From the NCBI GenBank assembly GCA_963709665.1, contig CAVPWU010000010.1, positions 41,390 through 105,389 on the forward strand: DNA of 64,000 nucleotides, written 5' to 3'. This DNA comes from DASZIT01 sp963709665. GTDB lineage: Bacteria; Actinomycetota; Acidimicrobiia; Acidimicrobiales; RAAP-2. The translations under genes were made by a program, and so were the position numbers. How positions within the stretch are numbered: position 1 is the first letter of the stretch; the number at the start of each line of letters is the position of its first letter. Shown piece after piece: positions 35,176 through 43,980 of the stretch. The notes beneath the pieces are model-generated. The model did not search any database, had not been told where the DNA came from, and saw nothing but the letters and a program-made list of their open reading frames with translations.

Positions 35176-36432
35176 CTACTCGGGCCGCTGGCCGCCCCGG
35201 GGCACGTCACGGAAGGCGATGTCACGGTCGCCGGCCCGCTCCCGGGGCATCCCGAGCACCCGTTCGCTGATGACGTTCCGGGCCATCTCGGTGGTCCCAC
35301 CCCCGATGGAGCCCGACTGGCGCATCAGGAAGCCCGGCCCGGATCCGGCCACCGTCCCGTCCTCGTCGGCCCAGACCGCCCCGGCGGCGTCGGCCAGCTC
35401 GAAGGCGATGGTCCGGCTGCGGGCCGAGGCGGCGCCCGAGAACAGCCGGGTGATGGCGGCGGCCTGGTCGTGCATCAGCCCCGACCCGACCCCGGCGATG
35501 ATCCGACGCTGCAGCTCTCCTCCCACCAGCTGGAGTGTGCGCGCCTCGCCGACGAGATCCCGGGCCACGGGATCGTCCAGTCGACCGGCGTCGCGGGCCA
35601 CCTCGAGCGACGATCCGGTGCCCACATAGGTGGCCGAGGCGTCGGCGGGCTGGGAGACCAGCGGCGAGTTGTACAGCATCCGCTCGTGGAACAGCCACCG
35701 GATGGCCACCGACCAGCCGTCGTCCACCGCTCCGATGCGGTCGGCATCGGGCACCCGCACGTCGTCGAGGAACTCCTGGCAGAACTCCTTGGAGCCGTTC
35801 AGCATCTCGATCTTGCTGATGGTGATGCCCGTCTGGTGGAGCGGGAGGGTGAACACGGTCAGCCCCCGGTGCTTGGGGACGTCCCAGTTGGTGCGGGCCA
35901 GGCAGAGCCCCCAGTCCGACCACCAGGCCCCGGTGGTCCAGATCTTCGAGCCGTTCAGGACCCACTCGTCGCCGTCCCGGACCGCGGAGGTGAGGGCGCC
36001 GGCGACGTCGGAACCGCCGCTGGGCTCGGAGAGGAGCTGCATCCACAGCTCCTCACCCCGGAGGATGGCCGGCAGGTGGCGCACCTTCTGCTCCTCGGTC
36101 CCGAAGTCCAGCAGCACCGAGGCACAGGGCGTGAAGGTGGGGACCTGAAAGCGCGACGGGTACTCGTAGCCGAGCAGTTCGCCGACGAACGCCCGCTGGT
36201 GCTCGACCGTGAGTCCCTGGCCGCCGTACTCGGGGGCGATGGTGATGCCGGCGAACCCGGCCTCGAACAGCCGGCGCTGGACCGACCGTTCGTGGGCGAC
36301 GGCGGCCAGCTCCTCCTCCTCGCTGAGCACCGATCCCACCGACGCCGCCGGGCTCTCGCTGCGGGGCAGCAGGTTCTCCCGGATCCACTCCCGTGCCCGT
36401 GCCCGGAAGGCATCGACGTCTTCGACAGGCAT
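35176..36432 (-). CDS. Acyl-CoA dehydrogenase
   Basis: 418 residues, full-length ACAD. The central domain has LLSEPSGGSDVAGALTSAVR and IWTTGAWWSDWGLCLARTNW, and the C-terminus ends GSIGGGTTEMARNVISERVLG. It resembles the class of actinobacterial dehydrogenases that act on polycyclic or branched acyl-CoAs, but the substrate is not evident. ATG 36432 is preceded by AGGGGAG; the longer open frame to 36510 is low-complexity. Divergent from the GntR regulator gene. Confidence 0.87.
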   Translation of the reverse strand: MPVEDVDAFRARAREWIRENLLPRSESPAASVGSVLSEEEELAAVAHERSVQRRLFEAGFAGITIAPEYGGQGLTVEHQRAFVGELLGYEYPSRFQVPTFTPCASVLLDFGTEEQKVRHLPAILRGEELWMQLLSEPSGGSDVAGALTSAVRDGDEWVLNGSKIWTTGAWWSDWGLCLARTNWDVPKHRGLTVFTLPLHQTGITISKIEMLNGSKEFCQEFLDDVRVPDADRIGAVDDGWSVAIRWLFHERMLYNSPLVSQPADASATYVGTGSSLEVARDAGRLDDPVARDLVGEARTLQLVGGELQRRIIAGVGSGLMHDQAAAITRLFSGAASARSRTIAFELADAAGAVWADEDGTVAGSGPGFLMRQSGSIGGGTTEMARNVISERVLGMPRERAGDRDIAFRDVPRGGQRPE

Positions 36433-36566
36433 TGGGTCCACTCCCCTGATCGCCGGCCCGCCCGGTCGCGGCGGTCCGCGCAGCAGGGTAACCAACACCC
36501 CGAGACCCACTCAAGTCCCGGCGGAGGCGGCTCCGGCGGGCGGCCCCCCACCTCCCCGGTCCGCAA

Positions 36567-36580
36567 TAGCTTCAGATGAT
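36567..36580. promoter_or_regulatory. Recurrent motif between acyl-CoA dehydrogenase and GntR regulator
   Basis: TAGCTTCAGATGAT matches the copy at 20837 at 11 of 14 bases. It sits between the divergent starts at 36432 and 36688 and could mediate autoregulation of the regulator. Confidence 0.4.
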
Positions 36581-36687
36581 TCGGGAACGGTAGGCTGGCG
36601 GTCGGCAGGCCTCACCGATTCCCGGTCCTCCGGGAACGGGTCACCCACCCCGGTCGGTGGGTGCGACCGACCGACGGAAGGGCGAAT

Positions 36688-37452
36688 GTGGCCGAAGGCA
36701 AGAAAGGCAGTCTTGTGCAACGCGAAAAGCCGCAGCAGATTGCCGACGAACTGCGGGGCCTGATCGTCAGCGGCGAGCTCCCGGACGGCGCCTCCCTGGG
36801 TCGCGAGCCCGACCTGGTCGAGCGATTCGGGGTCTCCCGCCCCTCCCTCCGGGAGGCGCTCCGGATCCTCGAGACCGAGGGGCTGATCCGGGTGGTGCGG
36901 GGCCTTCATGGCGGGGTGGTTGTGCAGTCGCCGGACCACCGGATGACCGCCCGTTCGACGGCCCTGCTGCTCCAGTCGCGCAACGTGCCCCTGGCCGACG
37001 TCTTCGAGGCCCGGAGCATGCTCGAGCCGTTGGCCGCCAAGGCCGCCGCCTCGTCGCGCAAGCGGCGGTCGTCGGCGGCCCAGCTCCGCGTGCTGATCGA
37101 GGAGGAGCGGGCGGCGCTCGAGGATCCCGAGGCATTCGGCCAGGCCAACGTCCGCTTCCACGAGCAGCTGGTCCGGCTGGCCGGCAACGAGACCTTGAGC
37201 ATACTGATGGAGATGCTCGACGAGATCGTGCTCCGGGCGGTCACCGCCGTCAGTCGGGGCGAGGATCCGGTCGGCTCGGTGGCCACCCGACGGCGGGGCA
37301 TCCGCTCGCAGGAGCGGCTGGCCGAGCTCATCGAGGGCGGTCAGGCGATGGAGGCCGAGGAGCACTGGCGCTCCCACATGTCGATCGTCAGCCGGGTGAT
37401 GCTCGGCCAGGACGCCGAGACGGTCATCGACCTCATGCACCACCAGGACTGA
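36688..37452 (+). CDS. GntR-family regulator, FadR (FCD) subfamily
   Basis: 254 residues. The N-terminal winged helix reads IADELRGLIVSGELPDG, then LVERFGVSRPSLREALRILE and a wing VVRGLHGGVVV. The all-helical C-terminal FCD domain (about 85-240) has FEARSMLEPLAAKAA and histidines in NVRFHEQLVRLAGN and HWRSH that commonly bind metal and ligand. Such regulators usually repress acid or acyl-CoA catabolism until ligand binds. It is the only local regulator in the 20-57 kb block and a candidate for binding the recurrent palindrome. GTG 36688 follows GGAAGGG. Confidence 0.88.
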   Translation: MAEGKKGSLVQREKPQQIADELRGLIVSGELPDGASLGREPDLVERFGVSRPSLREALRILETEGLIRVVRGLHGGVVVQSPDHRMTARSTALLLQSRNVPLADVFEARSMLEPLAAKAAASSRKRRSSAAQLRVLIEEERAALEDPEAFGQANVRFHEQLVRLAGNETLSILMEMLDEIVLRAVTAVSRGEDPVGSVATRRRGIRSQERLAELIEGGQAMEAEEHWRSHMSIVSRVMLGQDAETVIDLMHHQD

Positions 37453-37665
37453 GGGCCCCGAGTCCCGCTCGGATGCAGGGTCTCCCTCGGGGGCCTCGTC
37501 CTCGGGGTCGGCGTCGCGTGGTCGGAGGACCCATCGGTGACGGTCGGGGGAGGAGTGCCCACTCCCCGCCACTCTCAAGATAGCGCCGGGCGGCCGCTTG
37601 CGGCACGGGCCGGTGCGCAGAATCTCCGGTCCGAACTGCAACCGAGGGAACCAGGAGGGTCGCGA

Positions 37666-39111
37666 ATGGCCGAGCACGGGGTGGTGGTCGCCGGAGGGGG
37701 TCCGACCGGGATGATGCTGGCGGCCGAGCTGTCGTTGGCGAAGATCGACGTCCTGGTCGTGGAGCGGCGGACCAGCCTCGAGCTCGAGAGCTCGCGCTCG
37801 GGTGGCCTCCACGCCCGCACCATCGAGGTGCTGGATCAACGGGGGGTCGCCGACCGGTTCCTCGCCGAGGGGCAGGCGATGCAGGTGCAGCGGTTTGCGG
37901 GGATCCCCCTGGACATCAGCGACTTCCCCACCCGCCACCCCTACGGGCTGGCGCTGTGGCAGAGGCACGTCGAACGGATCCTGGCCGCCTGGGTCGACGA
38001 GCTGGGGGTGCCGGTGGCCCGGGGGACCGAGGTGACCGGCTTGGCGCAGGACGACTCCGGCGTCGACGTCCAGCTGTCCGGCGAGCGGTCGCTCCGGGCG
38101 GACTACCTCGTCGGGTGCGACGGCGGACGCAGCCTGGTCCGGAAGGCGGCGGGGATCGAGTTCCCGGGATGGGACCCGTCGACCAGCTGGCTGATCGCCG
38201 AGGTCGAGATGGACGTGCAGCCGGAGTTCGGCCTGCGACCCGGGGGAGGCATCGGCCCGACGGGCGACGGCGGGCTGGTCCGGGTGGTGCTGACCGACCC
38301 GCAGCTCGATCGCACCGGCGAGGCGACCCTGCAGGATCTCCGCCAGGCTCTCCTCCTCGCCGACGGGACCGACTACGGGGTGCACAGCCCCGTCTGGATC
38401 TCCCGGTTCACCGACATGACCCGTCAGGCGGCGTCCTACCGCCGGGGGCGGGTGCTGCTGGCGGGCGACGCCGCCCACGTCCATTCCCCCCAGGGCGGAC
38501 AGGGCCTCAACACCGGTGTGCAGGACGCCGTGAACCTCGGATGGAAGCTGGCCCGGGTCATCGACGGGACGTCACCGGACGACCTCCTGGACACCTACCA
38601 TGCCGAGCGCCACCCGGTGGGTGCCCGCGTGCAGCACAACACCCTGGCCCAGGGTGCGCTCCGGGGCACCGACGCGCGCACCGGGGCACTCCAGGAGACC
38701 CTGGGTGAGCTCCTGGCCATGGATGCGCCGCGGAGGCGGTTGGCCGGGGAGCTCAGCGGGCTGGACATCCACTACGACCTGGGGGAGGGCCACCCCCTGC
38801 TCGGACGCCGTATGCCCGACCTCGACCTCGTGACCACCGAGGGACGGGTGCGGGTGTTCACCCTCCTGCACGACGCCAAGCCGGTGCTGGTGAACCTCGG
38901 CGGACCCGGTGAGGTGGACAGCGCCCCCTGGGCGGACCGGGTCCCGCGGGTGGACGCCGAGTACGCCGGGCCCTGGGAGCTCCCGGTGCTGGGCACGGTG
39001 GACGCTCCCACCGCCGTGCTGGTCCGTCCCGACGGCCACGTCGCCTGGGTCGGGGACGGCACCGATGCCGGGCTCCACGACGCCCTGACCACCTGGTTCG
39101 GAGCCCCCTGA
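37666..39111 (+). CDS. FAD-dependent monooxygenase (PheA/Rox-like)
   Basis: 481 residues, class A flavoprotein hydroxylase. It has the dinucleotide motif VVAGGGPTGMMLAAEL, the NADPH/FAD motif YLVGCDGGRSLVRKAAG, and the C-terminal FAD motif GRVLLAGDAAHVHSPQGGQG followed by LNTGVQDAVNLGWKLA. The last 110 residues form a thioredoxin-like cap without cysteines, as in rifampicin monooxygenase and polyketide hydroxylases. It hydroxylates aromatic rings; the target here is unknown. ATG 37666 follows GGAGGG. It stands alone, facing the acyl-CoA dehydrogenase operon tail to tail. Confidence 0.86.
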   Translation: MAEHGVVVAGGGPTGMMLAAELSLAKIDVLVVERRTSLELESSRSGGLHARTIEVLDQRGVADRFLAEGQAMQVQRFAGIPLDISDFPTRHPYGLALWQRHVERILAAWVDELGVPVARGTEVTGLAQDDSGVDVQLSGERSLRADYLVGCDGGRSLVRKAAGIEFPGWDPSTSWLIAEVEMDVQPEFGLRPGGGIGPTGDGGLVRVVLTDPQLDRTGEATLQDLRQALLLADGTDYGVHSPVWISRFTDMTRQAASYRRGRVLLAGDAAHVHSPQGGQGLNTGVQDAVNLGWKLARVIDGTSPDDLLDTYHAERHPVGARVQHNTLAQGALRGTDARTGALQETLGELLAMDAPRRRLAGELSGLDIHYDLGEGHPLLGRRMPDLDLVTTEGRVRVFTLLHDAKPVLVNLGGPGEVDSAPWADRVPRVDAEYAGPWELPVLGTVDAPTAVLVRPDGHVAWVGDGTDAGLHDALTTWFGAP

Positions 39112-39132
39112 CCGGAGCCGAGGGCCCACCGC

Positions 39133-40293
39133 TCAGGAGCGGGGCAGGCCCAGTCCCCGCTCGGCGATGATCCGCCGCTGCACCTCGCTCGAGCCGCCGT
39201 AGATCGGCAGCACGATGGAGTGGCGGAACTCGTGGGCGAACTCCCCGGCCCCGGGCGACGAGGGGTCGCCCGCCTCCACCAGCCCGAGGGGACCGAAGAT
39301 GTCGAGGAGGTCGCCGGCCGCCCGGACCTGGGACTCGGCGGAGAAGAGCTTGAACATCGACCCCTCGACCATCGACCGTGAGCCCTGGACCTGCGCCCAC
39401 TGGCTCCGCAGGCGCAGCAGCCCGGAGACCTCCCGCTCGATGGCCAGCCGGGCCAGCCGCTCGCGGACCGTGTCGTCCTCGAGCAGGGGTCGCCCGTCCG
39501 GGGTGGTCACCGACCCGGCGGCCCGGACCGCCTCGTCGAGGACCCGGACGTCCGCTCCCCCGCCCGACCGCTCGAACATCAGGGCCACGCCCATCACCGC
39601 CCAGCCCCCGTCCACTTCCCCGACCCGGGCCGAGTCGGGGACCACCACGTCCGAGTAGTAGGTCGCATTGGTCCGTACGTCCCCGATGGTCCAGATCGGC
39701 TGCACCTCCACGCCGGGGTGGTGCATCGGCACCAGAAACATGGTGAGGCCCCGGTGCTTGGGGACGTCGGGGTCGGTGCGGGTGAGGAGGAACACGTACT
39801 CCGACTCGTGGGCGAGGGTGGTGAACATCTTGTGCCCGTTGATCACCCAGCCGTCGCCGTCCCGCTCCGCCGTGGTCTTCGCCGAGGCCACATCCGACCC
39901 TCCGTGCGACTCCGTGTAGCCGAGACAGATCACGATCTCCCCGGCCAGGGCCCGGGGCAGCACCGTCCGCTTCATCTCCTCGGAACCGCACCTCAGCAGG
40001 GTGTTGGCCACCAGCATGGTCATGCCGAGACCGTCGGAGGGGATGCCCCGCCGCTCGAGCTCGTCGGCCAGGATGAGCAGCTCGACGGCGCCGTCGTCCC
40101 CTCGGCCCCCGTACTCGGTCGGCCATCCACCGGCGAGCCACCCCCGGTCCCCGAGGGCCCGGTGGAGGTCCCAGTCGTGGTTGGTGCCCGTCCGGCGGCA
40201 CCGCTCGATCAGTTCCGACGTCGGGTAGGCGTCGAGGAAGGCCGCCACCTCCCGGCGGAAGTCGGGACGGGCGTCGTCGAGGTCGAAGTTCAC
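39133..40293 (-). CDS. Acyl-CoA dehydrogenase (putative alpha subunit of a heteromeric enzyme)
   Basis: 386 residues. The standard ACAD motifs are complete: ICLGYTESHGGSDVASAKTT, MFTTLAHESEYVFLLTRTD, and the end LPIYGGSSEVQRRIIAERGLG. The GTG at 40293 overlaps the stop of a second, shorter and degenerate ACAD gene by four bases (GTGA). In mycobacterial cholesterol degradation such adjacent pairs (FadE26/27, FadE28/29) make alpha2-beta2 enzymes; this pair is arranged the same way, behind a Rieske oxygenase. Confidence 0.87.
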   Translation of the reverse strand: MNFDLDDARPDFRREVAAFLDAYPTSELIERCRRTGTNHDWDLHRALGDRGWLAGGWPTEYGGRGDDGAVELLILADELERRGIPSDGLGMTMLVANTLLRCGSEEMKRTVLPRALAGEIVICLGYTESHGGSDVASAKTTAERDGDGWVINGHKMFTTLAHESEYVFLLTRTDPDVPKHRGLTMFLVPMHHPGVEVQPIWTIGDVRTNATYYSDVVVPDSARVGEVDGGWAVMGVALMFERSGGGADVRVLDEAVRAAGSVTTPDGRPLLEDDTVRERLARLAIEREVSGLLRLRSQWAQVQGSRSMVEGSMFKLFSAESQVRAAGDLLDIFGPLGLVEAGDPSSPGAGEFAHEFRHSIVLPIYGGSSEVQRRIIAERGLGLPRS

Positions 40294-41333
40294 GCCGCCT
40301 CCCCGGGCTCGGGGTGCGGTCCGGACGCCCCGAACAGGAGGTCGCCCAGGCGGCGGTACTCCGCTCTCGGGTCGCCCCACAGGAGGGCGTAGGCCTTGGC
40401 CCTGCGGAAGTACAGCTGGATGTCGTACTCGGCGGTGAAGCCGTAGCCACCGTGGTAGTGCAGGCAGTCCCGGGTCACCCCGAGGGCGGTCTCGGCGGCG
40501 AACAGCCAGGCCATCGAAGCCAGGGTGTCGCCGCCCGGGCGGTGTTCGTCCAACGCCCAGGCCGCCTTGTAGGACAGCAGGCGGGCGCCGTCGATGGCGG
40601 TGGCGTCGTCGGCGAGCCGGTGGGCGATGGTCTGGAAGGTGGCGATCGGGGCGCCGAACACCTGGCGTGACTTCACGTACTCCACACCCAGGTCGAGGGC
40701 GGCGGCACTGACACCGGTCAGCTGCGCCGCCGACAGGAGCTTCCAGTCGACGAGGGCGGAGGTGAGGAGCGACCTGGCCGTGGCTCCCCCGGCCAGGACG
40801 GTCCGCCGGCCGGACCCCGGGTCCCGGAAGGCCAGGGGGAGGCACCCCAGGTTCTCGATCCGCCGCCCGGGGGGATCGGAACGGACGGCGACCAGCTCCT
40901 CGCCGTCGAGGGCCACGACCAGATCGGCGATCGATCCGGCCGCCAGCAGGATCGGCACCCCGGCGCCCACCGGTCCGAGTGCCACGGTGGCGACCAGGTC
41001 CCCACGGCACACCGGCTCGAGCAGGTTGTCCGCCGGACCACCGCAACGGGCCAGCAGCCGCGCCGCCACCAGCCCCTCGAGCACCGGGGCGGACGCCAGC
41101 GCCGCCCCGCACTGCTCCGCCACCAGGGCCAGCTGGAGGAGGCTCGCCGGCGGCTCCGCCCCGTCGGCCACCGCCAGGGAGGGCACGCCGAGCTTCTGCA
41201 GCTCCACCCAGAGCTCCGGATCGAATCCCGACGCCTCGGCGGCCCGGACCCGATCGGGCGACGACTGGCGGCGCAGCATCGACCGCACGGCGTCGACCAG
41301 CTGGTCCTCCTCGGCCGTCAGGTTCAGATCCAC
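40290..41333 (-). CDS. Acyl-CoA dehydrogenase (putative beta subunit)
   Basis: 347 residues. The N-terminal helical domain (LTAEEDQLVDAVRSMLRRQ) and C-terminal FAD-contacting helices (LLSYKAAWALDEHRPGG, LHYHGGYGFTAEYDIQLYFR) are recognisable. The middle beta domain is short and lacks the usual TEPxxGSD loop. That pattern fits the partner subunit of heteromeric steroid-type dehydrogenases, where each protein supplies part of one FAD site. GTG 41333 follows GAGGGG by six bases. It lies 19 bases after the Rieske oxygenase stop, in one operon. Confidence 0.85.
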   Translation of the reverse strand: MDLNLTAEEDQLVDAVRSMLRRQSSPDRVRAAEASGFDPELWVELQKLGVPSLAVADGAEPPASLLQLALVAEQCGAALASAPVLEGLVAARLLARCGGPADNLLEPVCRGDLVATVALGPVGAGVPILLAAGSIADLVVALDGEELVAVRSDPPGRRIENLGCLPLAFRDPGSGRRTVLAGGATARSLLTSALVDWKLLSAAQLTGVSAAALDLGVEYVKSRQVFGAPIATFQTIAHRLADDATAIDGARLLSYKAAWALDEHRPGGDTLASMAWLFAAETALGVTRDCLHYHGGYGFTAEYDIQLYFRRAKAYALLWGDPRAEYRRLGDLLFGASGPHPEPGEAA

Positions 41334-41352
41334 GGCTGGCCCCTCATGGTCG

Positions 41353-42354
41353 TCACCCGCCGCCGGTCGGGCCGACGTCGTAGAACTGGCGGGCCCACCG
41401 CCGGAGGGCGCCGTAGGGTCGGGCGTCCTGTCTGGCGAGCGCGGGGTGTTCGATGTACTCCTGGTAGCGCCAGATCTCCAGGTCGTCCTCCAGGGTGACC
41501 AGGAACTCCTTCTCGACACGCTCACGCAGGTCCGGAGGGGGCACGTCCGACTCGTCACCGGGCCGTCGCGGCCACCAGATGGAATAGAACATGTCCGAGC
41601 ACCCGTCCTCGACCGGGGTGGTGGCGAAGATGAGCCGGTAGTTGGAGGATCCCTCGAAGGCGCTCATCGCCCCGCCCAGTCCGAACAGGACGCTGTGGAT
41701 GCGGAGGGCCATGGCGTCCGGGTCGGGGCTGGCGGTGTCCGGCCACCCGGTCAGGAACCGCCACTCCTGGTCGACGATCTCCCACTCCAGCAGCTTGGGG
41801 GTGACGGTGGCCCGGTGGACGTACTGGAAGTGCACGCTGTCCGGGGCGTTCTCCGCCGGCACCTGGGGATGGACCGGCTCCCGCTCGTACCGCACCGACA
41901 GCTCGGGGTAGGGCCGGTAGTAGTCGGCCTCGTCCTGGGGGAGGTGCGGGAAGGTCCCGAAGATGTCGGGCAGCTCCCAGCGGGGGGCGTCGCCGTCGGG
42001 CTGCTGCCACACGAACACGCACCCGTGCTGCTCACGGACCGGCCAGACCCGGAGGCGCTTGGACCGGTTGGGGCGGTCCTCGTAGGGGATGTGGCGGTTC
42101 TCGCCGTCCGGACCCCACCGCCAACCGTGGAACGGGCACTCGACGCAGTCGCCGTGGACCTTCCCCCCGTGACCCAGGTGGGCGCCGAGGTGGAGGCAGT
42201 GGGCGTCGAGGACGTGGAGCCCACCATCGTCGTCGCGGTAGGCGACCAGGTCCTCACCGAAGTAGCGGAGGGGCCGCACCTGCCCGGCCGGGAACTCGGC
42301 CGACCAGCCGATCATGTACCAGCCGGTCGGCTTCCAGGTGAATGGAATCTTCAC
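41353..42354 (-). CDS. Rieske non-heme iron oxygenase (KshA-like terminal oxygenase)
   Basis: 333 residues. The Rieske cluster ligands are Cys53, His55, Cys73 and His76 (CLHLGAHLGHGG ... CPFHGW). The mononuclear iron motif is in APDSVHFQYVHRATVTP. Size, N-terminus (PTGWYMIGWSAEFPAG) and spacing resemble KshA, the oxygenase of 3-ketosteroid 9-alpha-hydroxylase. A reductase partner is not in the window. It would hydroxylate a ring or alicyclic carbon. First gene of an operon with the paired dehydrogenases and divergent from the isochorismatase-like gene. Start ATG 42354. Confidence 0.87.
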   Translation of the reverse strand: MKIPFTWKPTGWYMIGWSAEFPAGQVRPLRYFGEDLVAYRDDDGGLHVLDAHCLHLGAHLGHGGKVHGDCVECPFHGWRWGPDGENRHIPYEDRPNRSKRLRVWPVREQHGCVFVWQQPDGDAPRWELPDIFGTFPHLPQDEADYYRPYPELSVRYEREPVHPQVPAENAPDSVHFQYVHRATVTPKLLEWEIVDQEWRFLTGWPDTASPDPDAMALRIHSVLFGLGGAMSAFEGSSNYRLIFATTPVEDGCSDMFYSIWWPRRPGDESDVPPPDLRERVEKEFLVTLEDDLEIWRYQEYIEHPALARQDARPYGALRRWARQFYDVGPTGGG

Positions 42355-42412
42355 GTCGTACCCCCGTGGCGGGCCAGGACCCGGTCGTCGCGGCGCCCGC
42401 TGACTATAGTAA

Positions 42413-42426
42413 ATCGTCTAGATACT
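42413..42426. promoter_or_regulatory. Recurrent motif in the divergent Rieske/isochorismatase-like promoter
   Basis: ATCGTCTAGATACT keeps the TCTAGAT centre and 10 of 14 bases of AACATCTAGATGTT. It is 59 bp upstream of the Rieske gene and 36 bp upstream of the GTG at 42462. Confidence 0.35.
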
Positions 42427-42461
42427 TTCAATCGTCGAACCCCAGGAGAGGACCCTCCGCC

Positions 42462-43097
42462 GTGCCCCGCATCCCCTTGAGCAGTCTGGTCGACCCGGAA
42501 CACACCGCCCTGGTCACCCAGGAGTGCCAGGTGGGGGTGGTCGGTCCCGGCGCGCCACTCGGGGAGCTGGCCGCCGAGGCGCAGCGGGAGGCCATCCCCC
42601 ACCTCGCCCGTCTGCTCCCGGTGGCCCGGGCCGCCGGTGTCCGGGTGGTCCACTGCCTGGCCCAGCGCCGGTCCGACGAGCTCGGTTCGAACCACAACGC
42701 CCGGCTGTTCGCCGCCGCCGTGGCGTTGGGAGGCGACCTCTCCCCGGGCAGCCGGGGGGCCTCGCTCCTCCCGGAGCTGGGCCCGGAACCCGACGACCTG
42801 GTGCTCGCCCGCTACCACGGTGTCGGCCCGATGGGCGGCACCGACCTCGACGCCGTCCTGCGGAACCTGGGCGTGACCACCATCGTGGCCACCGGGGTGT
42901 CGGTGAACATCGCCATCCCCAGCCTGGTCATGGACGCGGTGAACGCCGCCTACCAGGTGGTGCTCCCCCGGGACGCCGTGGCCGGCGTGCCCCGGGCCTA
43001 CGCCGACCAGGTGATCGACCTCTCGCTGTCCCTGCTGGCCACGGTGACCACCACCCGCGAGCTCCTGGACATCTGGTCTCCGGAGGCCGGGACCTGA
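42462..43097 (+). CDS. Isochorismatase-fold protein lacking the catalytic triad
   Basis: 211 residues with the cysteine-hydrolase fold of isochorismatase-like proteins: the first strand ALVTQECQVGVVG, the helix AIPHLARLLPVARAAGVRVV, DLDAVLRNLGVTTIVATGVSVNIAIPSLV, and AYQVVLPRDAVAG. The usual Asp of strand 1 is Glu, the Lys is Arg (VLARYHG), and the nucleophilic Cys expected after TGV-x-x-N is Ala. All three triad positions are thus changed, so ordinary hydrolase activity is unlikely. GTG 42462 has AGGAGAGG upstream. Its stop abuts that of the convergent amidohydrolase. Confidence 0.8.
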   Translation: MPRIPLSSLVDPEHTALVTQECQVGVVGPGAPLGELAAEAQREAIPHLARLLPVARAAGVRVVHCLAQRRSDELGSNHNARLFAAAVALGGDLSPGSRGASLLPELGPEPDDLVLARYHGVGPMGGTDLDAVLRNLGVTTIVATGVSVNIAIPSLVMDAVNAAYQVVLPRDAVAGVPRAYADQVIDLSLSLLATVTTTRELLDIWSPEAGT

Positions 43098-43937
43098 TCA
43101 GCCCACGGCGCCCGGGCGGGAGAAGAAGAAGCTCTCGGCGTTGCCGTAGAGGTAGTTGTCGAGCACCTCGGCGGGGAGGTCCAGAGCGGCGGCCTCGGTG
43201 ACCGTCCGGGTGATGGAGAGCACCGGCGAGTCGGAGCCGAAGATGATCCGGTCCCTCCCCCGGGTCCTCATGAAGTGGAGCAGCGACTCGGGCAGGCGCT
43301 TGGGGGACCAGGCGGACGTCATCAGGCGCAGGTTGGTGTACTTGATCATCAGCTTGATGGCCGTGTCCCACCACGGGTCGGCACCGTGGATCATGGACAG
43401 CTTGAGCTCGGGGAAGTGGTAGCAGACCCGGTCGAGGTAGATCGGGTTCTGCACCTCGCCGGGGATGGGGGGACCGGGCAGCCCGGTGTTCATGCAGAGG
43501 GGGATGTCCAGCTCGCAGCACTTGGTGTAGAGGGGGAAGTACACCGACTCGGTCGGCGGGTACCGTCCGTCCCCCCAGAAGCTCGGGCCCACGGTGAGGT
43601 AGGCCACCGGGTTGCTGGCCACGAACGACTCCAGGGCCCGGAGGGTGCGCATGGGCCGGAGCAGGTTGTGACCCCCGAGACCCAGGCTGAAGCGGTCGGG
43701 TCGGGCCTCGACGAAGTCGGTCGCCCGCTGGGAGGGCTTGACGATGCTGGTGATGAGGACGGCACGCCGGACGCCCTGGGCGTCCATCTCCTCGAGCAGC
43801 TCGGGGAGCTCCCGGCTCCGCAGGTCGAAGTTCGACTTGAAGGTGTCCTGCTTGACCTTCACCATCCAGTCGGACTGGGGGCCGTCGCCCATGTCCACGT
43901 TGCAGAGGCAGTCATGTGCCCGTTCCACTTTGCTCAC
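43098..43937 (-). CDS. Amidohydrolase-2 family protein
   Basis: 279 residues with a TIM-barrel amidohydrolase pattern: the strand LSMIHGADPWWDTAIKLM, TNLRLMTSAW, and FGSDSPVLS with the metal aspartate. The N-terminal metal-binding His-x-His is not visible (AHDCLCNVDMG), so metal use may differ from the larger homologue at 32905. The likely chemistry is hydrolysis or decarboxylation. The GTG at 43937 lies 43 bases after the SDR, with which it forms an operon. Confidence 0.8.
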   Translation of the reverse strand: MSKVERAHDCLCNVDMGDGPQSDWMVKVKQDTFKSNFDLRSRELPELLEEMDAQGVRRAVLITSIVKPSQRATDFVEARPDRFSLGLGGHNLLRPMRTLRALESFVASNPVAYLTVGPSFWGDGRYPPTESVYFPLYTKCCELDIPLCMNTGLPGPPIPGEVQNPIYLDRVCYHFPELKLSMIHGADPWWDTAIKLMIKYTNLRLMTSAWSPKRLPESLLHFMRTRGRDRIIFGSDSPVLSITRTVTEAAALDLPAEVLDNYLYGNAESFFFSRPGAVG

Positions 43938-43980
43938 CGCTCACTCCTGTTCCTCGGGGGGGTCGACCGGTCCTCGGCCA

